A stretch of 64,000 nt of DNA from Bacteroidota bacterium. GTDB lineage: Bacteria; Bacteroidota; Bacteroidia; AKYH767-A; OLB10. The stretch lies in NCBI GenBank assembly GCA_016709725.1, contig JADJMG010000007.1, positions 310,001-374,000 on the forward strand. The letters are read 5' to 3'. Below the pieces are notes generated by a model, which was given only the letters and a program-made list of their open reading frames with translations, had not been told where the DNA came from and did no database searches. The position numbers were made by a program, and so were the translations under genes. Shown piece after piece: positions 45,757 to 53,595 of the stretch (the first letter of the stretch is position 1; each line of letters begins with the position of its first letter).

Positions 45757-46360
45757 GACAGGCGAAAATCTTCCTGTGATGGAAGCGTTTTATACGATCC
45801 AAGGTGAAGGTTTTCATAGTGGTCGTTCTGCTTACTTCATTCGTTTGGGTGGATGTGATGTTGGTTGCCATTGGTGCGACGTTAAAGACAGCTGGGACGC
45901 AGAAAAACATCCCCTACGCTCTATTGAATCAATTGTAGAGGAAGCAACACAATACCCTTCTCGTTTTGTAGTTATAACTGGAGGTGAACCTGCGATGTAC
46001 AATTTGATCCCACTTACATATTTACTGAAAGAAAAGGGATTCGAAATAGCCATTGAAACATCTGGAGTTTATGCATTAAATGGAAAAGTAGATTGGATTT
46101 GCGTTTCACCTAAGAAATTCAAGCCCGTTTTACCCGAAATGTTAAAATTGGCGAATGAATTAAAGGTGATTATTAATCATGCAAGCGATTATCAATTTGC
46201 AGAGCAATTTTTAGGGAAAGTCTCTGATCAAAGTAAACTTTATTTACAACCTGAATACAGTAAGTTTGATCATCACATCCTTGGAATGATTGAGTATGTA
46301 AAAGCAAATCCGCAATGGAAAATTTCTTTGCAAATGCATAAAATTATAAATGTCCCATAA
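45743..46360 (+). CDS. queE: 7-carboxy-7-deazaguanine synthase
   Basis: Radical SAM enzyme of queuosine/7-deazaguanine synthesis, forming CDG from carboxytetrahydropterin. 205 aa. The cluster-binding cysteines are C38, C42 and C45 (CDVGCHWC), preceded by FYTIQGEGFHSGRSAYFIRL. The ITGGEPAMY box binds SAM. Overlaps folD, so cotranslated. Other queuosine genes are not in the window. Confidence 0.94.
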   Translation: MSSNKTGENLPVMEAFYTIQGEGFHSGRSAYFIRLGGCDVGCHWCDVKDSWDAEKHPLRSIESIVEEATQYPSRFVVITGGEPAMYNLIPLTYLLKEKGFEIAIETSGVYALNGKVDWICVSPKKFKPVLPEMLKLANELKVIINHASDYQFAEQFLGKVSDQSKLYLQPEYSKFDHHILGMIEYVKANPQWKISLQMHKIINVP

Positions 46361-46381
46361 GCACATCTAAATAAAAGTAAG

Positions 46382-48355
46382 ATGCAAAGTTCAACTATCT
46401 ATTTACAAAATCGTATTGTCAAAAGAGCTTTGCTTTTTACAGTTTTTTTAATTTCCTTTTTTTCTACTCAGGCTCAGACAGGCATGGGTAAATACTCGAG
46501 TTCTAATAAATCGGCTATCCGTGATTTTGAAGATGGGAAAAAGCAGTACGACTCCAGGCAAGATGTAAAAGCGATTAAGTTGATGGAAGCTGCAATTCGC
46601 AAAGACAGCAATTTCATTGAGCCTTGGATGGTGTTAGGACAAATTTATTTAGAGGGGCGCGACTACAAAAGTTCTCTCGAGCATTATCGAAAAGTAGTGC
46701 AAATTTCTCCTTCTTATTTAGCAGGTGTAAATATGTTGGTAGGTGATTTAGAAATGAAGTTTGCAAATTATGGAAATGCAAAAGTTAATTATGAGAATTA
46801 CCTGACCTACTCTAAAAATTTAAGTGAAGAATTCATTGGAGAAGCCAATCAAAAAATAAAAAACTGTGTATTTGCTATGGATGCCATCAAACATCCTGTT
46901 CCATATCAACCCATCAACTTGGGTCAAGGAGTAAATACAGCAGACGCTGAGTATTTTCCATCTTTCACTGTCGATCAACAAGAAATTATTTTTACTCGAG
47001 ATGTGAATGATGTGCGCGCACAAGAAGGACATCAAGAAGATTTTTTCATTGCTAAATCAAAAGATACAACATGGCTCGCCGCTAAAAACGCGGGCGCTCC
47101 ATTAAATTCTTCTGGGAATGAAGGTGGACCATCCATCTCGGCTGATGGCAGAATACTTTTCTTCACTGCATGCGATCGACCAGACGGATTAGGAAGTTGC
47201 GATATTTATTTAAGTCAACGCACTGCAGATGGAAACTGGAGTAAACCCATCAACCTTGGAACCCCAATAAATTCATCGGCTTGGGAAAGTCAGCCATCGT
47301 TTAGCTCAGACGGAAAGACCTTGTACTTCATTCGAGGTACCTATTCGCGTGATCGTAGTAAGTTGTACGATATTTTTTCAAGCACTTTTCAAGCTGATAT
47401 GACGTGGAGTAATCCAGTTCCACTCAGTGATACCATCAATTCAAAAGGCATTGAAGAATCCGTTTTTATTCATCCCGACAACCAAACACTATATTTCAGT
47501 TCTGATGGGCATACTGGAATGGGAGGGTTGGATATTTTTGTAAGTAGAAGACAGGAAAATGGAAGATGGGGTTCTCCTAAAAACTTAGGTTATCCCATCA
47601 ATACGGCCAACGATGATAATAGTTTAGTCGTAAGTGCGGATGGAAAACGAGCTTATTTCTCTAGCAATCGACAAGGTGGATTTGGGAATTTAGATTTATA
47701 TCGCTTCGACTTATACAAAGAAGTTCAGCCCGCTTTGGTAAGTTATGTAAAAGCGAGAGTAGTGGATGCCGCAACTGGAAATCCTTTGTCAGCGCAGTTT
47801 GAAATCATCGATGTGGAAACGGGAAAAATAATGGTTTCCAATACCACTGATAAAAAAAGAGGAGAATTTCTAGCTTGTTTGCCTGCAGGTAAAAATTATA
47901 TGCTGAATGTAGATAAAGAAACCTACATGTTCTATTCCGACTATTTTGAATGTAAAACTGCGAATGAAAAACAAAACGCATTTGATTTACTGATTAAGCT
48001 ACAACAGCCCAAAGCGGGCGAGAAGATGGTTTTGAAAAACATTTTCTTTGATGTCAATAAATTCGCATTAAAGGCCGAATCGAGTAGTGAACTTAACAAA
48101 TTGGTTTCCTTCTTAAAATCACAATCTACACTTCGGATCGAGGTAAGTGGACATACGGATAATACGGGCGACAAGAAAGCTAATGTTATTTTATCGGAGC
48201 AAAGAGCGAAGGCTGTTGTTAATTTTTTGATAGAAAAAGGTATCCCTGCTTCACGAATGACGTATAAAGGATACGGTGACTCCAAACCCGTAGCATCAAA
48301 TGATGCAGAGGATGGAAGGGCTAAAAATCGCCGCACCGAATTCAGTATTCTTTAA
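46382..48355 (+). CDS. TPR-PD40-OmpA protein, PorE-like
   Basis: 657 aa envelope protein. Signal peptide (LLFTVFLISFFSTQAQ), TPR repeats (about 45-170), a PD40/WD40-like propeller of five or so blades (YFPSFTVDQQEIIFTR, GGPSISADGRILFFT, QPSFSSDGKTLYFI, LYFSSDGHTGMGGLDIF, AYFSSNRQGGFGNLDLY), a carboxypeptidase-regulatory-like domain (VKARVVDAATGNPLSA) and a C-terminal OmpA peptidoglycan-binding domain (IEVSGHTDNTGDKKAN ... NRRTEFSI). This order matches PorE of the T9SS in Porphyromonas, but paralogues are common and no lipobox cysteine is seen here. Confidence 0.85.
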   Translation: MQSSTIYLQNRIVKRALLFTVFLISFFSTQAQTGMGKYSSSNKSAIRDFEDGKKQYDSRQDVKAIKLMEAAIRKDSNFIEPWMVLGQIYLEGRDYKSSLEHYRKVVQISPSYLAGVNMLVGDLEMKFANYGNAKVNYENYLTYSKNLSEEFIGEANQKIKNCVFAMDAIKHPVPYQPINLGQGVNTADAEYFPSFTVDQQEIIFTRDVNDVRAQEGHQEDFFIAKSKDTTWLAAKNAGAPLNSSGNEGGPSISADGRILFFTACDRPDGLGSCDIYLSQRTADGNWSKPINLGTPINSSAWESQPSFSSDGKTLYFIRGTYSRDRSKLYDIFSSTFQADMTWSNPVPLSDTINSKGIEESVFIHPDNQTLYFSSDGHTGMGGLDIFVSRRQENGRWGSPKNLGYPINTANDDNSLVVSADGKRAYFSSNRQGGFGNLDLYRFDLYKEVQPALVSYVKARVVDAATGNPLSAQFEIIDVETGKIMVSNTTDKKRGEFLACLPAGKNYMLNVDKETYMFYSDYFECKTANEKQNAFDLLIKLQQPKAGEKMVLKNIFFDVNKFALKAESSSELNKLVSFLKSQSTLRIEVSGHTDNTGDKKANVILSEQRAKAVVNFLIEKGIPASRMTYKGYGDSKPVASNDAEDGRAKNRRTEFSIL

Positions 48356-48356
48356 T

Positions 48357-49097
48357 ATGCCATTTACACCTGCACATCCTGCCATCTTACTTTTTTTAAA
48401 GCCATTTAAAAAACTTCCACTATCCTGGACGGCATTATTCATTGGTAGCATCATTCCCGATTTTGAATACTTTATTTGGATGAGCCCATCTGCCTACGTG
48501 AGTCATACCATCTTAGGCATTTTCATTTTCAACTTACCCATGACCTTCATCATGGCATTCATCTGGCATCAATTATTGCAACCTATACTCATTCATCGCA
48601 TAAAATTCTTTCACCATAGAATTCAATTGGAAGAATATCCTGCCTTTATGGAATGGATAAAAAAGAATTGGATGTTATTCTTCTCTTCTGCGCTCATTGG
48701 GATTATCACTCATTTAGTTTGGGATTCGTTTAGTCATGCCGATGGGTATTTAGTCCATCGCATTCCATTACTACTTGAATTTATTCAAATTGGTGGATAT
48801 CCAATAAGAACTTGTTATGTGATGTGGTACATCAGTACTGGAGTTGGAATGCTTGCAATTATTTTATGGTATATAGATCTCAAAAAACTGTTTTCTGTTT
48901 CAACGTGGAAAGTATTCTTTTCAGGCAATTCCTATTGGGGCAAAATTCTATTCGTAGCTGGAATAATTGGCACCTCGCGTATTTATTTTGGCTTGGGCTG
49001 GAATTGGGCTCGACATCTTGTTATGATTGCCATAGGAAGTTTATTTTATGCCATCCTTATTGTTTCATGGATGGAAAGTAGAAAACTCAAATCTTAA
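48357..49097 (+). CDS. DUF4184 membrane protein
   Basis: 246 aa from ATG 48357 (MPFTPAHPAILLFL), one base after the stop of the OmpA-like gene. MPFTPAHPA and GSIIPDFEYF are the hallmarks of DUF4184. About five hydrophobic helices and conserved His/Asp residues (THLVWDSFSH) resemble the YdjM-like membrane hydrolase group. Function unknown. Confidence 0.85.
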   Translation: MPFTPAHPAILLFLKPFKKLPLSWTALFIGSIIPDFEYFIWMSPSAYVSHTILGIFIFNLPMTFIMAFIWHQLLQPILIHRIKFFHHRIQLEEYPAFMEWIKKNWMLFFSSALIGIITHLVWDSFSHADGYLVHRIPLLLEFIQIGGYPIRTCYVMWYISTGVGMLAIILWYIDLKKLFSVSTWKVFFSGNSYWGKILFVAGIIGTSRIYFGLGWNWARHLVMIAIGSLFYAILIVSWMESRKLKS

Positions 49098-49100
49098 TAA

Positions 49101-49143
49101 ACAAAAAAAGGCAGTCAGCTTATTTCACTGACTGCCCTTTTTA
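49101..49143. terminator. Bidirectional terminator
   Basis: GGCAGTCAG (49110-49118) pairs with CTGACTGCC (49128-49136), with A and T runs outside. It serves the converging DUF4184 and thioredoxin-like genes. Confidence 0.85.
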
Positions 49144-49153
49144 ATAAAGTAGC

Positions 49154-50605
49154 TTACTTTTTTTTCGCTAGATTCTCTAACTCTTTATCGAGTACTTTTT
49201 CCATATTGTCCTCGTCCAATTTACGAGCTAAAATTTTCTTGTCCTTATCTAAAATAAAAATTTGAGGGGTTGTTTGAATATCAAAATCCTGACGGAAATT
49301 ATTATGTAATTCTGGATCGGCCACATTAATCCAATCTAATTTATTCTCGTTAATATAATTTTTCCACTTCACCATTTCCACCTCGGTACAAACTGCAAAA
49401 ACTTTCACACCTTTCGATTTTACCTTATCGTAATAAGCTTTCACTTTGGGTGTCACTTTTTTGCAGTGACCACAATCTGGATCCCAGAAGTACAAGATGG
49501 TAAAAGGTGCCACAACGCCATGCAAAGCTTGGTATACGCCATTGGAGTCGGGGAGAATTAAATTCTTTGCCACCTTACCCAATAAAAGTGGTTCCAGGAT
49601 TCGGGCTCGATCTTTAATTTTAAAGAGTGTTGTTTCATCCACCCAATATGCTTTTTCCTTGGTATAATAATTTTTCACTAGGTGAACGAAAACGGCTTCC
49701 ATTCCCATAATATTTGAAGTTTCATAAGTATTGGTTAAAAACCAAACCATATACTTAAAGGTCTCTTTATTTCCACTAGCCCATTTAATCAAAGAATCAG
49801 TGACCGGATAAATAGAATCAGGAAAATTGATCACCAAATTTTTCATGTAGTAGCTAAGCTTACTGTGATAAATGGGGCTACGTAATAATCGTTCGTCGCT
49901 TAAATTAATATGGTCAAAATAATGATCGCGATAATAGTAATAAGCAAAAGCAGAATCACGAGTACCATCTTTCTTAATGGGTAACTCGGGAACTTTGGGA
50001 TCTTGCGATGCATTAAAGATGCTGGCAAGAAAGCGTTCGGGATATTTATTAATAAATGCTAGCTTATAATCGACAACGGCTTGATCAACATTCTTTATTT
50101 TTGCCTCTATAGAATCGGTTGGAAGCTTTTGATCTTGTAAGTTTTTTCGCATGTTTTTTAGCGGTTCAACTTCTTTAGATCTTTCCTGAATAAATTTTAG
50201 ATACTCATAAAAAAGGCGATTGTCTTCTGATCCATTTACCTTCATGGATTCAATAACATTCGACATAGAACATTCCATCTTAAACGTTTGTTCTTGATCC
50301 AATAGAATTTCAAAATAGGTTTTACCAGGAAAAACAAAAAGATAAATTCCACCTGGTAGTTTTTCTGCTCCTCTGAAAACTACATTTCCATTAGCATCAG
50401 CATGCGTGGAATCTTTTAGATATTGTTTTTCCCCATAATAATTGGCGAGATACACCATCGAATCTTTCAGCCCTGAGATTTTAAAAGTAAGTTCATAGGC
50501 AGGTTTTTCAGCTCCAACAACTTTCTGATGAGTAGAAGCAAAAAAGAAAACTATAAGCAAGCATACATTTCTAATTTGTCGTCCTAAATTTGATGAATAC
50601 TTCAT
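49154..50605 (-). CDS. Periplasmic TlpA/ResA-like thioredoxin-fold protein with DUF4369/DUF5106 N-part
   Basis: 483 aa. Signal peptide, then a beta-rich DUF4369-like domain (ELTFKISGLKDSMVYLANYYG), a helical middle part resembling DUF5106, and a C-terminal thioredoxin fold with the redox motif DPDCGHCKK near residue 378 and the cis-proline region IQTTPQIFILD. Probably a periplasmic disulfide reductase or isomerase. The start lies at 50605; CATATTTG on the minus strand at 50643-50650 is an imperfect -7 box. Nothing else was recognised in the 311 bases up to 50916. Confidence 0.85.
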   Translation of the reverse strand: MKYSSNLGRQIRNVCLLIVFFFASTHQKVVGAEKPAYELTFKISGLKDSMVYLANYYGEKQYLKDSTHADANGNVVFRGAEKLPGGIYLFVFPGKTYFEILLDQEQTFKMECSMSNVIESMKVNGSEDNRLFYEYLKFIQERSKEVEPLKNMRKNLQDQKLPTDSIEAKIKNVDQAVVDYKLAFINKYPERFLASIFNASQDPKVPELPIKKDGTRDSAFAYYYYRDHYFDHINLSDERLLRSPIYHSKLSYYMKNLVINFPDSIYPVTDSLIKWASGNKETFKYMVWFLTNTYETSNIMGMEAVFVHLVKNYYTKEKAYWVDETTLFKIKDRARILEPLLLGKVAKNLILPDSNGVYQALHGVVAPFTILYFWDPDCGHCKKVTPKVKAYYDKVKSKGVKVFAVCTEVEMVKWKNYINENKLDWINVADPELHNNFRQDFDIQTTPQIFILDKDKKILARKLDEDNMEKVLDKELENLAKKK

Positions 50606-50916
50606 AAGAGGATACTAGGTAAGGGGTTAAATCTAATTTATGCAAATATGCATAGTTTATAGCCAACGAAACGTAGTTTACACCCAAATCGGTTACATAA
50701 ACGAATACAATTCATGGATCATTCATTTGCCTTGTCCTTTTCGAATTCCCTCAAACCAATGAACATTGAAACCAACTTTTGTACTTTTCTAATAATTACA
50801 TGTATTATTATCTCCATAATGGCGTATGAATCAGAATAATGCTTAAAATTATGCTATTGAAAATGAGGTTTGTTTTTTCTAACCAGAAAAACCGTTAAAG
50901 GTGAAAAAACAAGGTT

Positions 50917-51324
50917 ATGGCAATAAAGGTGAGGTATTACTATCACAATGGGGGCGACCACTTTATACCAGGCGAAAAATTAACCATTAAGAATTGTAAA
51001 ATATATTTATATAAAGATAAGAATACCACATTTAAACCATTCGGATTTTTTTATGATGATACTTCAATGGAAATTAATACTAAATACAATACGAATAGCA
51101 GTAATATAAAAAAAGTTCAGATTAATAGAATCCTTACTGAAAATGCATATCGGTTTGGGCAGAATCAATATCTCATTCACATGAATTGGTTGCAACAACA
51201 AAAGTTACTTTGGATGTTTCAAAGACACTGGTTGCAACAATCAAGAAATGCAGTGCAATTATTAATACTCTTTATCATCATTGCGATTGCAGGATTTGGA
51301 TATAATATGATTCAACACTTATAG
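50917..51324 (+). CDS. Hypothetical protein with C-terminal membrane helix
   Basis: 135 aa, family not recognised. The N-terminal part is basic, tyrosine- and asparagine-rich and predicted beta (VRYYYHNGGDHFIPGEKLTI). A tryptophan/glutamine-rich amphipathic stretch (NWLQQQKLLWMFQRHWLQQ) leads to one hydrophobic helix at the C-terminus (LLILFIIIAIAGFGYN), so it is a candidate tail-anchored protein. Followed 43 bases later by a 49-aa membrane peptide. Function unknown. Confidence 0.6.
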   Translation: MAIKVRYYYHNGGDHFIPGEKLTIKNCKIYLYKDKNTTFKPFGFFYDDTSMEINTKYNTNSSNIKKVQINRILTENAYRFGQNQYLIHMNWLQQQKLLWMFQRHWLQQSRNAVQLLILFIIIAIAGFGYNMIQHL

Positions 51325-51367
51325 TAAAAGTATTTATTACCCTTTCTAACCACCAACCAAAACAATT

Positions 51368-51517
51368 ATGAAAGAGGAAAAAACACTGATTCAATTGGCA
51401 GTTCGATTTGAGTCAAACCCCTTAAATTCGAAAGAACAATTCGGGTTAGGATTATTAGCAACTTTTTTTCTAGCCATGTCAATTCTATTCTTTATTATTC
51501 CAGCGTTTCTCAATTAA
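51368..51517 (+). CDS. Small membrane protein (49 aa), unknown
   Basis: ATG at 51368 to TAA at 51515-51517, beginning MKEEKTLIQLAVRFESNPLN. One hydrophobic helix (LGLLATFFLAMSILFFIIPAF) ends the protein. Same topology as its upstream neighbour (soluble N, C-terminal helix), suggesting a pair. Its end overlaps the convergent gene by 8 bases. Too short for family assignment. Confidence 0.5.
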   Translation: MKEEKTLIQLAVRFESNPLNSKEQFGLGLLATFFLAMSILFFIIPAFLN

Positions 51518-52421
51518 TAATGAATCGTTGATTATAAGAAGTAGTTGAATCAATTGGTGATTCAACAGTAGGCTGTTTTGACAATTTTAATGTAATACCT
51601 ATCGAAATTATTTCGGTATTGAAAATATATTGTCCTCGAATAGGCGCCGTATAACTCACGTAACCGCTGAACCATTTTTCCATTTCATAGCGCATACTAC
51701 CTGACACATTTATCCATCTCGCGTTGTTATGAAATAAACCTAATTCATAATTAACAGGCTTCTTACTTTGATTTTCCAAGGAGTAATTTAAATCACCACG
51801 GGCATCTAAAAACAAATTCTTCGTAATTAAAAATGAAGTTGTAATTCCCCCATGCACTTCATCACTATTGCTTTTATTTCGCTTGTTAAAACCTAAATAG
51901 GTCCCTGCCATCCATTTTGGAGACTTCACATAATTCAAATCGAAATAGAGTCGAGAATTATAATCCCCATAACCCGTATGCAGAAAAGTGGTTTCATCCC
52001 GCTTTGCTGTACCTAAACTTTGCCAGCCAGTTATACACGACTTCCATACTTCATTTGCAACCAATAAGTATTTTAGTCCGAACTCGATATCACCAGGTTT
52101 CATGATTTTCTTTTCGCTTGAAATGCCTCCTGGATCATTGTAACCGGTAACTCTATTGTAGATAATTGGCAAATTAAACATCCCATTCCAACGCGAATGA
52201 AAACCAGCAGTGAAAGATAAATTCATACCCGCATGAGTCGTTTTGGGTGCCAATTTTCTTTCGCCATCCATATCAAATACACTTTTATAACTTCCATAAA
52301 AAAAACTTGATGAAATTCTAACTTCCTTCCTCTGTACAAAAAGATGTTGCGTATAGGTCACTGATGGCAATAAAAATAAAAATAGAATTAATACTTTGAA
52401 TTTTGCGAAGCAGTTGTTCAT
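51510..52421 (-). CDS. Predicted outer-membrane beta-barrel protein, unknown
   Basis: 303 aa. Signal peptide (FKVLILFLFLLPSVTYTQ) then alternating hydrophobic/polar strands with aromatic girdles (GMNLSFTAGFHSRW, DIEFGLKYLLVANE, YLGFNKRNKS, LGLFHNNARWINVSGSMRYEM, SYTAPIRG). Resembles small Bacteroidota transporter-like barrels. No cargo or partner is evident. Confidence 0.65.
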   Translation of the reverse strand: MNNCFAKFKVLILFLFLLPSVTYTQHLFVQRKEVRISSSFFYGSYKSVFDMDGERKLAPKTTHAGMNLSFTAGFHSRWNGMFNLPIIYNRVTGYNDPGGISSEKKIMKPGDIEFGLKYLLVANEVWKSCITGWQSLGTAKRDETTFLHTGYGDYNSRLYFDLNYVKSPKWMAGTYLGFNKRNKSNSDEVHGGITTSFLITKNLFLDARGDLNYSLENQSKKPVNYELGLFHNNARWINVSGSMRYEMEKWFSGYVSYTAPIRGQYIFNTEIISIGITLKLSKQPTVESPIDSTTSYNQRFIIN

Positions 52422-52510
52422 TTCAATTTTTTGCCTAATTTAATAATTCTTCTCATTTCAAAATATGATTATTATCTAAAATTAGTACCAATTTAAATAT
52501 TGATGTCATC

Positions 52511-52518
52511 TATCTTTG
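52511..52518 (+). promoter_or_regulatory. -7 element deciding the start of the thioredoxin-like gene
   Basis: TATCTTTG lies 9 bases before ATG 52527. The alternative ATG at 52500-52503 lies upstream of this box, so it would not be in the transcript. The leader would be only a few bases. Confidence 0.5.
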
Positions 52519-52526
52519 CCGGTACT

Positions 52527-53138
52527 ATGGAGAAAGAACTTGAATTTTTGAAAATATTGAATCACTCAATGAGTTATTCTGACTATCTATCACTAATAGA
52601 CTCCTTACTTTTACAAGGGAAAACGACAGGGGAGGATCAGAGTATTGCTCATGTGCAAACAGCGCCACTAAACCGTCAACGAATCAAGCGACTTGACAAG
52701 ACTGCTATAATTTCTGAAGATTTAAAATTGAAAGTCGATCAACTTCAAATACCCATTTCCTTTCTCATTTTAACGGAAGGTTGGTGTGGAGACGCGTCTC
52801 AAAGTGTTCCTTACATTCATAAAATAGCAGCGGAATCAAAGGGTAAAATAAAGGACTACTATTTATTAAGAGACGAAAATCTTGAGTTGATGAATCAGTT
52901 TTTAACCGATGGGAGTAAGGCAATTCCAAAATTAATCGCCTTTCATTCAGTGACGGGAGATTTTTTATTTAGTTGGGGACCGCGCCCAACTGCTATTCAA
53001 CATTGGTATATGAATTTGAAAAAAGATTCATCGTTAAGCAAAGAGGAATTAAGCTTACAATTGCATCAATATTATACAAACGATAAAGGTCAAAAATTAC
53101 AAGAAGATTTTATTGAATTGTTTAATAATATTTCTTAG
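52527..53138 (+). CDS. Thioredoxin-like family protein
   Basis: 203 aa cytoplasmic protein. The core FLILTEGWCGDASQSVPYIHKIA is the thioredoxin-fold active-site region of a Bacteroidota family (EGWCGD); only one cysteine is present, so disulfide exchange by a CxxC is not possible. SKAIPKLIAF holds the cis-proline equivalent. Start chosen after the -7 box. Function unknown. Confidence 0.8.
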   Translation: MEKELEFLKILNHSMSYSDYLSLIDSLLLQGKTTGEDQSIAHVQTAPLNRQRIKRLDKTAIISEDLKLKVDQLQIPISFLILTEGWCGDASQSVPYIHKIAAESKGKIKDYYLLRDENLELMNQFLTDGSKAIPKLIAFHSVTGDFLFSWGPRPTAIQHWYMNLKKDSSLSKEELSLQLHQYYTNDKGQKLQEDFIELFNNIS

Positions 53139-53160
53139 GTTTTATAATACGCTAAAGTTG

Positions 53161-53540
53161 CTCGCAACCTTCGGCAAGCTCAGGTTAAAAAGGCGCAGTC
53201 CCGATAGCTATCGGGACGCAATGTTTAAAGTCGCTAAATTTTTTCGCAAAGGCAAACAATTTAATTTGCTCCCTCTCCCCTGGAGAGGGCTGGGGAGAGG
53301 CTTAAGCTTTAATTTGACTGTAATCTGTTTTCTTTCGATCATCCACTTTAACCGAAAAAAAATTCCCAATAAAGAAGCAATGGTTATACTTCGGTAAATT
53401 ATCTCGCAACCCTCGACAAGCTCAGGTTAAAAAGACGCAATCCCGATAGCTATTAGGACGTAGCCGCTAAGGCTGCGCAATGCTAAAATTTCTCGCTAAG
53501 GCGCAAAGCCGCAAAGGCTGCGCTACGACAATTTTTCTAA
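53161..53540. repeat. Repeat-rich spacer: direct 60-nt repeat and several palindromes
   Basis: A 60-base unit at 53161-53220 recurs at 53403-53462 (about 8 differences), starting CTCGCAACC and including AAGCTCAGGTTAAAAAG. The first copy carries the perfect palindrome TCCCGATAGCTATCGGGA (53199-53216), degraded in the second. Between them CTCCCTCTCCCCTGGAGAGG (from 53269) forms another palindrome; after the second copy the phrase GGCGCAAAGCCGCAAAGGC repeats. No gene is supported between 53139 and 53595. Confidence 0.75.
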
Positions 53541-53595
53541 CTAGTGCGCCAAATCGAAAAGAAATAACATAGATTAATATTCAAAATTGAATTGC

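Noticed and set aside
53113..53397. 94-residue reading frame in the repeat spacer
   Set aside because: It is made of palindromes and repeats, with no family resemblance and no start signal.
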